From Histomonas meleagridis (Eukaryota; Parabasalia; Tritrichomonadida; Dientamoebidae), in NCBI GenBank assembly GCA_020186115.1, contig WSYJ01000155.1, positions 81,267-145,266 on the forward strand: 64,000 nt of DNA, given 5' to 3'. Below are positions 39,141-50,070 of the stretch, one piece after another. The translations under genes were made by a program, and so were the position numbers. The notes under the pieces were generated by a model. That model was not told the origin of the DNA. It did no database searches and worked only from the letters and a program-made list of their open reading frames with translations. Position 1 is the stretch's first letter. Every line of letters begins with the position of its first letter.

Positions 39141-40069
39141 TCATCCATGCGAAACTGTTGGATGTTTTAATGATGAAGGTCTATGTATGTTTACAATCTT
39201 TCCCGATTTTGCTTTACGAGGAGCAGCACAATTATTATTTTGAACACCATCAAATATTGGCATAGAATAAGCTTTGATAACTGTACTCTTTTATTTGGAT
39301 CAATATCTGTCATTGATATTATTAGTTGACAAAATTCTTCATCAGCATTTGACGGAAATAAAAGAACACCTTTTTGTATTGCTATATCTAATTCTTCATT
39401 ATTGTTAACAATCCAAGGAAGTCTTCCAAATGCAAGAGCATAAAATGTTATTCCTAGTGCCCAAATATCTGATAAAAAAGGATCGCTCTTTTGTCTTTTA
39501 ATAATTTCTGGTGCCATAAAGGGACGGGAACCTGCAATATTTGATAACATTTGACCTTTTTTTATTTTTTGGCTAAGTCCAAAGTCCGAAAGTTTTGGTC
39601 TTCCATAATTATCTAATAGAATGTTTGCTGGTTTTATATCTCTATGTGCAACATTCTTTTCATGACAATAGATGAGTGCATTCATTATTTGGTAACTAAA
39701 AGAATATAATTGTGGAGGATCTAATGGACCTTCTTTCTCTATTAAATCTTTTAGAGAACCATTTTCACAATATTCTAATACAATATATAAAGTATTGTAA
39801 CTTTCATCAAAAAAAAATTCATACATTGATATAATATTTGGATGACATAAATGAAATAATGTCGTAGCTTCATTTTTGGTTTCTATAAGTTCTGTTTCTA
39901 TCTGTTTGATTCTTTTGATGCAAAATTCTTGATTATATTTAATCGATCGTACAAGAAATACTGACCCATAACCACCTACACCAATAGGCCTTACATATTG
40001 ATAATGATGTTCAGGGAGGACTTTATAAACTTCTGCAAGACTAATTTGGACAACTGGATTCAGATACAT
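39141..40069 (-). CDS. Protein kinase, CAMK-like, probable frameshift near C-terminus
   Basis: Starts at ATG 40069 (MYLNPVVQISLAEVYKVLPE); the longer frame begins at TTG. A complete kinase domain: IGVGGYGSVFLV, Lys in FCIKRIK, VAHRDIKPANILLD, DFGLSQK, a TxY-less activation loop, APEIIKR and DIWALGITFYALAFGRLPW, with DIDPNKR at the end. After DPNKR the annotated frame gives an unlikely hydrophobic tail ending at 39191, whereas the neighbouring frame reads TVIKAYSMPIFDGVQ, like the closing helix of trichomonad kinases, and runs to TGA at 39141-39143. A one-base loss near 39284-39288 explains this; it may be real or an assembly error. Function unassigned. Confidence 0.75.
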
Positions 40070-40546
40070 AAAATTTCTGGTAAATTCGATGTCTTTTACA
40101 AACCCCAGAAAAACCGACAATGATTTAAATAGAGCATCATTGAAATCGCTGCTTTTTGAATAATGGCAGTTTACCAAAAATAAAAAACAATTTTACTGTA
40201 ATATAATATGAGAAAAATATGTAAAAAATGCAAAAATAATTCATTATAATAATAGTATTTTTGTAGTTTTGTACGAATTTTATTTGTCATTGAAGAGTGA
40301 AGAAATAAAAATATTTTAACCTACAATTCCAAGCAGAAAAAACATTGTTAAAATGCGTTGTATTCAACTTAACCGATTTCTGGTTTGAAAAGACCTCATT
40401 CAATTTTTGAGGGTAAAATTTATGATCATCAATATCAGTCATTTTTTGAGAATTAACGGTCATTCCTGTAAATTTAACGTTAAATTGACCTGAATAACCG
40501 TAAAAATATCTCAAAAAGTTGGGTAATGACGGTTGAATCACTCTAA
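40070..40546. other. Intergenic, no gene seen
   Basis: 477 bp between the kinase (minus) and the ankyrin pseudogene (plus). A minus-strand ORF at 40287-40541 has no coding character. Confidence 0.45.
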
Positions 40547-41705
40547 ATGGAAAACAAAGTAAATGAAAGTCAATTAAAACGAATTATTGAGTTCGTGAAG
40601 GCGCAAAATATTATTCGTGATTTAGATAAGAAAAACATAGAAGAATCGGCTTCGATAATATTGAATTTATTTGATAATAATTTCATGCTATCAATAAATC
40701 TGATCATTAGTCAATTGGTTTATTCAGCTTTTTTTTCAAGGATAATTGACTATACTTTATGTTTAGAATTTATAAAAATTATTCAACAAAAAGAAAATAA
40801 TAAAACCCAAACAATTACAAATGTTTTTACTCAATTTCTTCTTGACTCAGATACACAAGACTCAAATTATTTACTTGAAAAGATGATAGAAACTTATATT
40901 ATAAATTCAGATATCGTTAAGAACAAAAACCCCTATATTTATACATTATAAAGCCAAAAACGATATCAAACTTTCAATCAAAATCTACAATTTTATAATG
41001 AGATAAATGATAATATTGAAGAAATATCAAAGAATGATTGGGAACTTCATAAGAAGTATATTAAAGAAGGAGTTAATAAGAATGAATTATCAAAAATAAT
41101 TCGAAATGATGAAATAGAAAAACTTCAAGAAATATCATCACAAACAAATTTTAATATTATTCAAACAATTGAGCCATCATTTTACGAAAGATGTTCATTT
41201 GTTAATGATTATAATGTTACATTAATTGATTATGCAGCATTTTTTGGATCAATTAAATGTTTTAAATATTTACTTATGAATGGTGCAAAATTAGAAAACA
41301 CAGGTAAATATGCAGTTGCAGGTGGAAATGAAGAAATCATTTATTTATGTGGGCAGAATTATTCAACATTTCGAAATGCATATTACACAACGATTATTTG
41401 TCATCGAAATGATTTTCAAAACCATGATTTTCTATAGAAAATTTGATGATGGACTTAAAAATATACTTGCAATTAAATGAATTGAATCAAATAATTATAT
41501 TCTTCTATCATTTCTTGAAGATAATGATTTCAAGATTAAAGATTAAAGGAAATGAAGAAATTATTAAAATACTTTCTCAAGATGGTATTGATATAAATGA
41601 AAAAACATTTTTTTGTATAATTTAATAATCATTTAAAATATTTTATGTAATTAAATACTATTTGGAATTCAATTAATTGACTTCTAACGGCACCTGCAAG
41701 AAATA
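40547..41705 (+). pseudogene. DUF3447/ankyrin-repeat pseudogene (locus D) with one insert remnant
   Basis: Starts MENKVNESQLKRIIEFVKAQ like the other three family members, but meets TAA at 40949-40951 where relatives continue into the NDWELHK region. After this the frame again shows family sequence (SKNDWELHKKYIKEG, IDYAAFFGSIKCFKYLL, NTGKYAVAGGNEE). It then has a TAG near 41436, a large deletion, and one ankyrin remnant GNEEIIKILSQDGIDINEK. An insert-like stretch with TATTTGGAATTC follows that remnant. It is a dead copy, but it shows that the insert predates its decay. Confidence 0.75.
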
Positions 41706-42239
41706 ACGAGCCCAAAAAAAGCACAAAATTAATTCAAAAGAAAAAAAAAAATTAAAACCGTAGTAAAAAAGTCGAAATAATTTTTATATACGTATATGCA
41801 TTAATGTATGATACATCTGAAGAAAATTGGTTTAATAAAAATTAAAAGAATTTTATAAATAATTTAAATTTTGAAGAATTTGTTGAGCTTCATATATAAA
41901 GTAGTAAATAGAAGAGAGAAGATTTTTATATGAACCTGTATGATTTTATTTAATAATAGATCGTAATTACATTGAAAAAACAGGTGAAACTTTAAATTAA
42001 CGAAAATTCCTTGAACACTGAAAAATTAAACATGTCTGTTCGAAATAATTTGAATGGCTTTGTTTGCTAAAAGAACGTTAATATATAACCGTTCAAAGAT
42101 GTTGAGCCAGGCACCCCTACGGTTTTTACTTCACCTGGGATATTTTTTGTTGTGCACAACAACACTTTAATGCTGAGTGGTAGCGTAACTCATGAAACAA
42201 TAAATATCAGAATGAATGGGAAGTGTTACTCGTGATCAA

Positions 42240-42350
42240 GAAGCTAGTTTTTGATTTGAGTGAAGAAAATATCACTCAGTCAGCAAAAGCGATAATTGAC
42301 AAATTTGAAAAAAATCATAATAATTATTATCCATATGATATATACTTTAT
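42240..42350 (+). pseudogene. DUF3447 N-terminal remnant
   Basis: One frame reads LVFDLSEENITQSAKAIIDK followed by FEKNHNN, matching the N-terminus of the ankyrin genes (FFDLNDLNFNQLRNSIINKY). No start codon, and a stop precedes it. A fifth, nearly erased family member. Confidence 0.55.
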
Positions 42351-43126
42351 TTGTTCTAAGGGGGAAAGATTTTGATTTATATTTGAAATTTTTAAACAAC
42401 AAAATTTTTCGATTTAATATATGAAACTTGATCAAAAAATTAGTGATTAATATGTAAGTCACAAAGCCCACAAACTCAGTGAAATTGGCCGTAACTTTTT
42501 GATTATTTAAATGGCCATATATAATAAATGTCGTTTTACTTCAATCAAATTTGTATGCATTTTATTGGTATAGGAAGCCAAATAAATGCTCAAATGCTCA
42601 TCAATTCATTCAAAATCCAACCATAATAATAGAAAAACCTTTATCAACAACAAAACGATACGTATCACCCGGGCGACCGTTCATTCGTAATCGTTTTACC
42701 AAGATTTAAATGTAAATTGAATTAAAAGTGATGTTTGGGGCTTAAGACATCTAGGCAATGTCAACCCTAATCTGTTAATGGATTAGAACGGTTCTTCATC
42801 GTCACAAAATAAACGGTTTCTATTTATATCGTTATTGGGTACCCCATGTATCACTTTTCTTTAACCTCAAAAATTTTCTTGTAGGTCATTAAGGACAAGC
42901 TGAGTATATAGCTACATATAGCCAGAAACGTTTTTAAATAAACTCTTTTATTGCCACCTGAAATTCTAAAAATATGGCAAGCACGTATGCAAAAAAATGT
43001 GCTAAAAAGTGACTTTTTTCACCACAAAAAACTCTATCGGAGCAGTTATTATCGTGATCACAAAAAGTTGTTTTAATATAAAAGTGACTTTTTTCATTCT
43101 TCACCTAAAACATAATAAAATGGAGA

Positions 43127-43141
43127 ACGTTAAGTCACTTC
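43127..43141 (+). promoter_or_regulatory. Orphan copy of the fibrillarin initiator-like element
   Basis: ACGTTAAGTCACTTC, identical over 15 bases to 4152-4166. The next ATGs are followed at once by stops, so no gene is attached. Confidence 0.3.
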
Positions 43142-43926
43142 ACGTTTTCATAAATAAAATTCCATTAAGGATGTATTGAACATGCGTGCCAATCGATGTA
43201 ACGTGGTTTTTCCCGCAAAAATTTTAATTTGCATAAAATACTCCATGTGCCATTCGAATCTAGGACCATTTTGAAGAAAAAAAAAACGTTGAAAAAACGT
43301 TAAAAAACGTTGATAGAGAACAGTTCATTTGTCAATTTTTGAATAAGTTTTTGCGTTTTTGGATTTGCTTCACGCATGTTTTGATTCGAAAAGATTGCTT
43401 GTTAATACACTGGTAATCAATGTAGGTATCATTACGCCGATTTTACAAATGTAAAAATAGGTTGTTACTTATTGGAGATAACTTTTGCAAAAGTAAAGGA
43501 CATTCAATGGTGTTCAAAAAAATCTCATTCAAAAAGTAAGTATAAACTTCACGAAATTGTATTCTGAGATTATCGTACATCAAGGTGAAGGTGATGGATT
43601 TTGGATAATAATCAATAAGAAAAAGGATTTTCAGAAAAAATAATTTAAAAAAAATTTTCATTTCGCCTGCTTTTCCTTCATTGTTGTATGAGTATAATAT
43701 AAAAAACCAATAACAGATGTAAAATCAATGAAGAAATTAATATTAAAAATTTTTGGATAAATAAATTTTAGATAACCCACAATGTTGTTTGTTCTTGGGT
43801 ATGTTGATCGAGTTGAAATTTTAGTTTTCTTTATGGATGGAGAAAAAAAATACCATTAATCTACCACTTTTCAATCAAACGATTTGTCAATCAACCACTT
43901 TTCAATAGGAAACCACAAACAAAAAA

Positions 43927-46900
43927 ATGAGTGGCTTTGAGAACTTTGCGACATGCATTTCAAGGTACAAAATCAAAGAACTTTCTGAAATTATACCCGA
44001 AGAGAAAGTATCCTCTATTCTTGACTTAAGTGGGTTTTATATCCAACGAACAAAAATACATTTGCAAAGACTCCTTCCTGTGCTTCAAATGATTCACGAA
44101 TTGATTCCTAAGGTAGTAGAAGGTCCCCAAACTATGATATCATCATATTATAAGAGGATTACATGCTTGGCAGGAAATCTTAAAAATTCAGCAGCTGAGC
44201 AGGATAAATTATTACCTCCAGAACTTGCGTGTTTTGGTATTGTTTCAGAAGCGTTCGGTTATTTAGGTCAATTCCACGAATATATCCCAAAATTAATTTC
44301 TCAATCAGAATCAACTAAAATGGCTTCATACGTTCCTGCTTTACTGGAATCTCTTGAAACAGTTTCAGCAACATTCAAAAAGGCTCTAGACTTGATTCCA
44401 AAATGTGAGCAATATTCAATGGAAAAGTCACCAAAAGTTGATCTTACTCAACATCCTTATGCTCATACTGCAGCGGCTATTATCAATATCACCGAAAATT
44501 CAGTTGTAGATTTCAATTTCTTACTTCAAAATGATTCAATTCAATCATCACCTCAACACCAACAATTACTCCAAATGTGGGCAGGATTTCTTTTCCAGTT
44601 TACTGACGCCGTTTTTTCACAAGCTTTACAAGATTCATCAACTATTAATGCAGTTTTATCAACTCTTTCTGCCATAACTCCAAACCTAATCTCAACGGTT
44701 GCTTCTATACAAAGCTTTGCCGAAAGCTCAGATGAGCTTGCTTCAATTGCTGTCAATGCAATCATTTTAACAAATCTCTTAAATGTTATTGAATCAGCAG
44801 AATCAATGGCATCTGTGAAATCCATAATCACGAAAGCACTTTCTGCATATAGCAATACAGAAGATATGAACACATATTCCGAAGACCTCAACAAAATGCT
44901 TGACTCATTTACAAAAAGTGCCAACAGTTTTGATCCTTTAATTGTCAAAACCGCCCAAGCAACGATATCAGACAAAATCAAAAATGGTAAAGAGAATCCA
45001 AAACTTGCAGCCATTTCAGCCTTCCAAATTGTTCGTTCATTTTTACAAACGACATCTGATTCTGAAACAAGTGAATTTCTTTTAATTCAAACAGCGATAT
45101 TTGAGAACCAAATTGTCCGTAGCTTACTTCAAAGATCACACCAAATCTCTAAAGGCATCAAGCAGTTATATGAATCCAATTTAATTGAATTCAATGAGCA
45201 AGCATTAGGTCAAATTAATTACTTCACTACAATTCTTCTTTCTATTCCCGACATTTCTACTGATGATCCAAATTACCAAATCTTAGTTAAATGTATTGCA
45301 GGATGTATAACATCAATTCCAATTGCACTTGGCAGTTTAAAGGAAGAATGTGCAAATGAAGAATTACAAAAGACAATTGATGAATATATCAAATTATCTG
45401 AAGAAATATCTGATGAATTCCTTAAGTTATCACATGAACTTATAATGTGTATCATGACTGTCGTTATAATGCGTGCAAGTGTTGCAAGCACAACATTATC
45501 ATTCCTTAAGATGTCAAACATAAAACTTCCAGATGAAATTAATGAAATTTCAAACACATTACGTCTTTTATTGAAAGAAATTCCACAACTTTTATTATGC
45601 GACTTACAAAAAGCAATGTCAATTAAAGATTGTTTAGTACAATTATCATTATCAATTGGTAGTTTTAGAGAATCATTGAAATCAATTTCATCTGATTCAC
45701 CACTTATTAAAATAGCTGAATCATCAATCTCAATATTCACTAAACCAATTCCTTCACTTACAAGTTCATTAAATCTTTATTTAGACTTCCAAAGAAGTGA
45801 TACTTTTGTATCTGCTTTAGTAGGTTTAATTTCAGCATCATATAAAAACATTCAAAATTCGCCACATGAAATTGAACAAAAGCCAGAATCAACAATTGAT
45901 AAATTGGCTACATCATTCTCACAATTAGCTACAGCATTTGGAATGGCCGAAAAAGCAGGACAAGAAGGAGAATCTGTTTCAAGTATCTCACAAGCAGCAA
46001 AGCAAACTATGGATTCTATTTGGAAATTATGCGTTGATTTAGCTAATGGTAATCCAGTTGATATAGCACAATTAAAGCAATATCTTCAAGTTCTAAATGA
46101 TGTTTTAAGTAATGTCGTAAATTCACATAAATTACGTATGCCATCAATCGAATGCGATATGCCTGAAGAAATTAAACAACTTAAGAAATATGAAGCAATT
46201 GCAAATTCACTTGCACCTCCTCTGAAAGATGTTGCAACCGATTTATTAAAGAAACATAAGAAAATGGATGATCCATTCTCGAAAGATATACTTAAGAATT
46301 GGTTTGAAACTGTTAATGAAGAATTTGATGCTAATTCAGCACCTGATGAATTTGCTAAAAGTATATCTGATATGCTACGAAATGATAGTCCTACACAAGA
46401 TCAAATTAACGCATTTATGAAAGATTTCTCAAAGATGTCTGTTGCCATATTTAATGAACATTATGGAGAACCTTATGACAGTATGATACGAAAATGTCAT
46501 GATGATATCATTGATTTAATACAAAAATTCTATAAATCTGGATTCAAAGATAAATCAGCATTATTAGAAATGTATGCTAAATTGCAACAAATTATTGCTA
46601 TTAAGAAATTATTATTACTATCTGAAAATGAAAGAAATGAATTATACAAACAAGATTTAGAAAGATTATTAAAGTATTTACATACTGTACGTTCTAAAAC
46701 AACCGATTCTACTTATGATGAAATAGGTGAAACTTTAAGATTATTAAAAGAAGTTGAAATGTTATTATTTATGAATGGTACTAAAGCTGAAGAACTTGAA
46801 AAGATGCTTAGTGATTTATATAAGACTTTAACTAATAAAGAATTTAACTTTGATATCATAACAGAAGCAATTCGTTCATTTACTGAAAAGCATTTACTTG

Positions 46901-48921
46901 AAAATCCAAATACATTTAATTCAATTAAAACAGTTAAAGATAATAATGTTTTACTTGATATGATTTATAATAAAGCAGAAAACTTTAGAAAAGAAGGAAC
47001 ATCAATATTAAAGTCAATTAAAAGTAAAGATAAAACTACACAAGAAATACTTATTAAGACACTTCGTAATATGGGTAAATATTCATTTGAAGGTTCAGCA
47101 ATTGCATTTCATTCTTTAGATATTGCAGGTTTACAAGAAACAATTAATAGTAAATCTTCAATTCGTGCATTTGTTAAAATCCTTTCAACATTTTCTAAGT
47201 TTTCACCTATCGTACGTAAATTATTATCTGATAAAGAAGAAAATATTGGAATGGACTTAAGAAAGATGATACGTAAAATGGCCAAACAATTCGATGCATT
47301 AATCAATCTTGTCGAATCACCTCAAAAACCAAACGATGAATTATCAGAATTTGATAAACTTCGTTTAAAGATGTTATCTGATTTAGTTAATATTTCATAT
47401 TCAATTGATGGATTAAATTGTTTAGCTACAAATGCAATTGTACCTGAAATGTATGAAGAAGAGAAAAATATAATTCTCGAAGAACTTAAAAAACATCGAA
47501 GTGAATTTGAAGCATCTTCTAAAGAAGTAATTGATAGAGCTGTCTGTGAAACCAAAGATGAATTCCAAGAATTAATTAATCAATTTTACACAGAATTAGA
47601 CGTATTAAATGAAAAAGCAAATAATGTTAACTTCCTTGATGAATTCCCAGCTCAACCAGTATTAGATGAAAGTGAAAAAGTTTGTTCATTAATATCTAAA
47701 ATTACTAAAGTTGCACAATCACTTATCGATCATATTATCATTCAACCAGATCCAACGTCAGCAGCATTATTGCCAGATGATTTCATAATACCAGAACCAC
47801 CTGAAACAGCACCATCATTACAAGAGGCATTTGATTTATTAAAACAAGCATATGCGAAGATGAATGGCGATATTAAAACATTCGAAAATGGAATAGCTGA
47901 TCCATATGCATTAAGTGAAACATTATTAAGTTGTATTAATACATTAAAACTTAATTCTGATGATTTCGTCGGTACAGCATTAACAGTATCAGTAGCAACT
48001 AAAGACCCATTAAAACAAGTCGAACAACATACAGCTATACATGCATTTTCTAATGCATTTAATGCTGTACGTGATGCATTACGTTCGAGGTTAATGCGTG
48101 CATCAGAATTTGGCGAAGAAATGGATGATGCATTAGCAAATATGAGAGCATGTCTTGAAAGAGTTATGGAAATAGCAGAGGAATCATTACGTAGTGAACA
48201 AGAAGCACTTCTACAACAACAAAATCAAGCTGAAGAAGACGATTCAAATGATGATGAAGTTACACGTGCATTAAAGAGCACTGCAAACTCAATCCAAGAA
48301 ATGACTGATAGACTTAAACAATTCAGTGAACAAATAGATAGCAGTGTGGATATGTCCAATATCGATATAGATAATATTGATGCTGATTCATTACCTGCTT
48401 ATGTTATATCTGAAGCTAATCCAATTCTTGAAGCTACAAGGAAAATCGTTATCAGAGCACAAGAAATTACTGCTGAAAGAGTTGCTAACTTCGGAAGGAT
48501 TCAAAACGAAGGTTTACTCATTAATTCTGCACGTGATTTATCTGAAGCTGCTGCATTGCTAATTATTTCCGCTGAAATTTTAATTGCTGGCGAAGATAAA
48601 GAGGCTAATTGGAAGGTGATCTCTGCTGCAAGAATAGTAAAGGCTTCAGTGAGTGGTCTCGTTGCTCAAGTGCTTGTGGATGGTGGTGATCCAGAAAATA
48701 TTATGCAACAACAAATTAAAGTGGTACAAATCCATACTGATAATATCGTTAAAAGAGCGTTGATGATAATTAAGGATAAAATGGACGCTGAAGAAGCACA
48801 AATTAAGCAAAGTCCTTCGCTAATGATTAGAAAGCTGAACCTGCAAAATAGAATTAATAACGTAAGAAAGGAATTGGAGAGTGAAGAAAAGGTTTTGTAC
48901 CAGTTCAGAAAGAGATTTTAA
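43927..48921 (+). CDS. Talin/HIP1R-type large helical protein with C-terminal THATCH (I/LWEQ) actin-binding domain
   Basis: 1664 residues, almost all alpha-helical, with long amphipathic helices rich in Ser, Leu, Ile and Ala like the vinculin/talin bundle fold. The last 250 residues match the I/LWEQ (THATCH) module: ANPILEATRKIVIRAQEITA, INSARDLSEAAALLIISAEI, NWKVISAARIVKASVSGLVA, then a C-terminal dimer helix (RKLNLQNRINNVRKELESE). Talin has a FERM head and Sla2/HIP1R an ANTH domain; neither is visible here, where the N-terminus begins directly with helical bundle (MSGFENFATCISRYKIKELS). It probably links membranes or complexes to actin. The start at 43927 is the first ATG. No breaks. Confidence 0.8.
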   Translation: MSGFENFATCISRYKIKELSEIIPEEKVSSILDLSGFYIQRTKIHLQRLLPVLQMIHELIPKVVEGPQTMISSYYKRITCLAGNLKNSAAEQDKLLPPELACFGIVSEAFGYLGQFHEYIPKLISQSESTKMASYVPALLESLETVSATFKKALDLIPKCEQYSMEKSPKVDLTQHPYAHTAAAIINITENSVVDFNFLLQNDSIQSSPQHQQLLQMWAGFLFQFTDAVFSQALQDSSTINAVLSTLSAITPNLISTVASIQSFAESSDELASIAVNAIILTNLLNVIESAESMASVKSIITKALSAYSNTEDMNTYSEDLNKMLDSFTKSANSFDPLIVKTAQATISDKIKNGKENPKLAAISAFQIVRSFLQTTSDSETSEFLLIQTAIFENQIVRSLLQRSHQISKGIKQLYESNLIEFNEQALGQINYFTTILLSIPDISTDDPNYQILVKCIAGCITSIPIALGSLKEECANEELQKTIDEYIKLSEEISDEFLKLSHELIMCIMTVVIMRASVASTTLSFLKMSNIKLPDEINEISNTLRLLLKEIPQLLLCDLQKAMSIKDCLVQLSLSIGSFRESLKSISSDSPLIKIAESSISIFTKPIPSLTSSLNLYLDFQRSDTFVSALVGLISASYKNIQNSPHEIEQKPESTIDKLATSFSQLATAFGMAEKAGQEGESVSSISQAAKQTMDSIWKLCVDLANGNPVDIAQLKQYLQVLNDVLSNVVNSHKLRMPSIECDMPEEIKQLKKYEAIANSLAPPLKDVATDLLKKHKKMDDPFSKDILKNWFETVNEEFDANSAPDEFAKSISDMLRNDSPTQDQINAFMKDFSKMSVAIFNEHYGEPYDSMIRKCHDDIIDLIQKFYKSGFKDKSALLEMYAKLQQIIAIKKLLLLSENERNELYKQDLERLLKYLHTVRSKTTDSTYDEIGETLRLLKEVEMLLFMNGTKAEELEKMLSDLYKTLTNKEFNFDIITEAIRSFTEKHLLENPNTFNSIKTVKDNNVLLDMIYNKAENFRKEGTSILKSIKSKDKTTQEILIKTLRNMGKYSFEGSAIAFHSLDIAGLQETINSKSSIRAFVKILSTFSKFSPIVRKLLSDKEENIGMDLRKMIRKMAKQFDALINLVESPQKPNDELSEFDKLRLKMLSDLVNISYSIDGLNCLATNAIVPEMYEEEKNIILEELKKHRSEFEASSKEVIDRAVCETKDEFQELINQFYTELDVLNEKANNVNFLDEFPAQPVLDESEKVCSLISKITKVAQSLIDHIIIQPDPTSAALLPDDFIIPEPPETAPSLQEAFDLLKQAYAKMNGDIKTFENGIADPYALSETLLSCINTLKLNSDDFVGTALTVSVATKDPLKQVEQHTAIHAFSNAFNAVRDALRSRLMRASEFGEEMDDALANMRACLERVMEIAEESLRSEQEALLQQQNQAEEDDSNDDEVTRALKSTANSIQEMTDRLKQFSEQIDSSVDMSNIDIDNIDADSLPAYVISEANPILEATRKIVIRAQEITAERVANFGRIQNEGLLINSARDLSEAAALLIISAEILIAGEDKEANWKVISAARIVKASVSGLVAQVLVDGGDPENIMQQQIKVVQIHTDNIVKRALMIIKDKMDAEEAQIKQSPSLMIRKLNLQNRINNVRKELESEEKVLYQFRKRF

Positions 48922-49266
48922 GTAAAATCATGACTCCGATTTCTTGATTAATTTTTTAAGAATAAATACTCAATTTAAATGTTGTTAAATTTACTGATTA
49001 TGTCTAGACATTTGGAGATTTTTGGATTGAAGCATTGACACTTGTAAATTAAAGAGAAATTTATAATTTTTTGTAAAACATTTCATATTGTATTGTTACA
49101 AAAATTGCTGATTAAAAATATCTTTTGTGTATGTTGGCATCGTATAACTAAATTAATTTATAAAGTAAAACAAAAGAAATATCTTAAAAAAATTAACTAA
49201 AAAAAACATTAATATTTATATATAATTTATAACATTTTATAAAATTTCTATTTTTATTACAAAAAA
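48922..49266. other. Intergenic, no gene seen
   Basis: 345 bp between convergent genes (THATCH plus strand, winged-helix-like minus strand); AT-rich 3' flanks only. Confidence 0.45.
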
Positions 49267-50070
49267 TTATTCCGGTGAAAATTGGAAATTGTCACAAAAG
49301 AACGCATCTGGATTGAACACATCTTCATCGTTTGTAAATGAAGAAACTGATGTCGACGTTGATGTTGAGTTAGAGATGGATCTGTTGCAAGCAGGTGAAC
49401 CTGCAATTGCATATTTCAGACGATGTATTTGTACAAAGAGATCTGAACGACGAACAAGTTCATGAGATATACACATTTTGGTAATTGGAAGACCATTATG
49501 CTTTGATAAACAAAGAAACCAACTAAGTTCTTCAACGGTTGCACCTTCAGGAAAAAAGTTGAATGCAAAAACTAGAGCTTGTTCAATATTATCAAATTCG
49601 GATGCAACAGGTTGTGGTTGATTACTAAACCAAATGCACCCAGAAGGAAGCTGAGTAAATTCATTGGAGTGAACAGCAAGAACACGCTCAATAATAGTAA
49701 CATCTGCTCCTGGCAAATTTATAGCTGATACAAGTTGCTCAAGTGAAAGCGGTCCAGATTGTGAAAGCAATTGTTCAACGGTGACTGCAATTGCAGCATC
49801 ACATTGAAATAACGGATTATTTGGCCGAAGAGCCCATGTCTTATTATGTGAATTACCTGCTCGAACGAATAAATCAGAGGAGTCTAGTGCATTTGCGATC
49901 ATTCTTTTTGTTAAGGTTTTTGCTGGAATTGTCTCTTTTTTTAATGTCTGGAATGTAAAATTGTTATCTTGAATAAATAAAAATATTCGATCAACACTTA
50001 GTAACGATGTCTGAAGTTGCTGAAAAATATTTAAAATGAGCAAAGGAAGAGACTCAAAAGTCTTCTCCAT
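49267..50070 (-). CDS. Triple winged-helix-like protein, paralogue of 27899-28870
   Basis: 267 residues from ATG 50070 (the frame upstream starts at TTG). The same three blocks as the paralogue: LLSVDRIFLFIQD then SSDLFVRAGNSHNKTWALRP, GPLSLEQLVSAINLPGADVT then GCIWFSNQPQP, and GATVEELSWFLCLSKH then RRSDLFVQIHRLKYAIA. The Ser/Thr-rich linker is shorter, and the acidic C-terminus DEDVFNPDAFFCDNFQFSPE matches the paralogue motif DED.F.P..FF..+FQFS. Conservation of this terminal peptide across divergent linkers suggests a binding motif. Function not recognised. Confidence 0.65.
   Translation of the reverse strand: MEKTFESLPLLILNIFQQLQTSLLSVDRIFLFIQDNNFTFQTLKKETIPAKTLTKRMIANALDSSDLFVRAGNSHNKTWALRPNNPLFQCDAAIAVTVEQLLSQSGPLSLEQLVSAINLPGADVTIIERVLAVHSNEFTQLPSGCIWFSNQPQPVASEFDNIEQALVFAFNFFPEGATVEELSWFLCLSKHNGLPITKMCISHELVRRSDLFVQIHRLKYAIAGSPACNRSISNSTSTSTSVSSFTNDEDVFNPDAFFCDNFQFSPE

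Larger units (their letters stand above)
41706..43926. other. Intergenic, 2.2 kb, with one DUF3447 remnant
   Basis: No intact gene. It includes the remnant at 42240-42350, a copy of the 15-base initiator-like element at 43127-43141 with no ORF after it, and an imperfect inverted repeat around AAAACGATACG / CGTAATCGTTTT (about 42652-42698). Otherwise AT-rich spacer. Confidence 0.5.
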
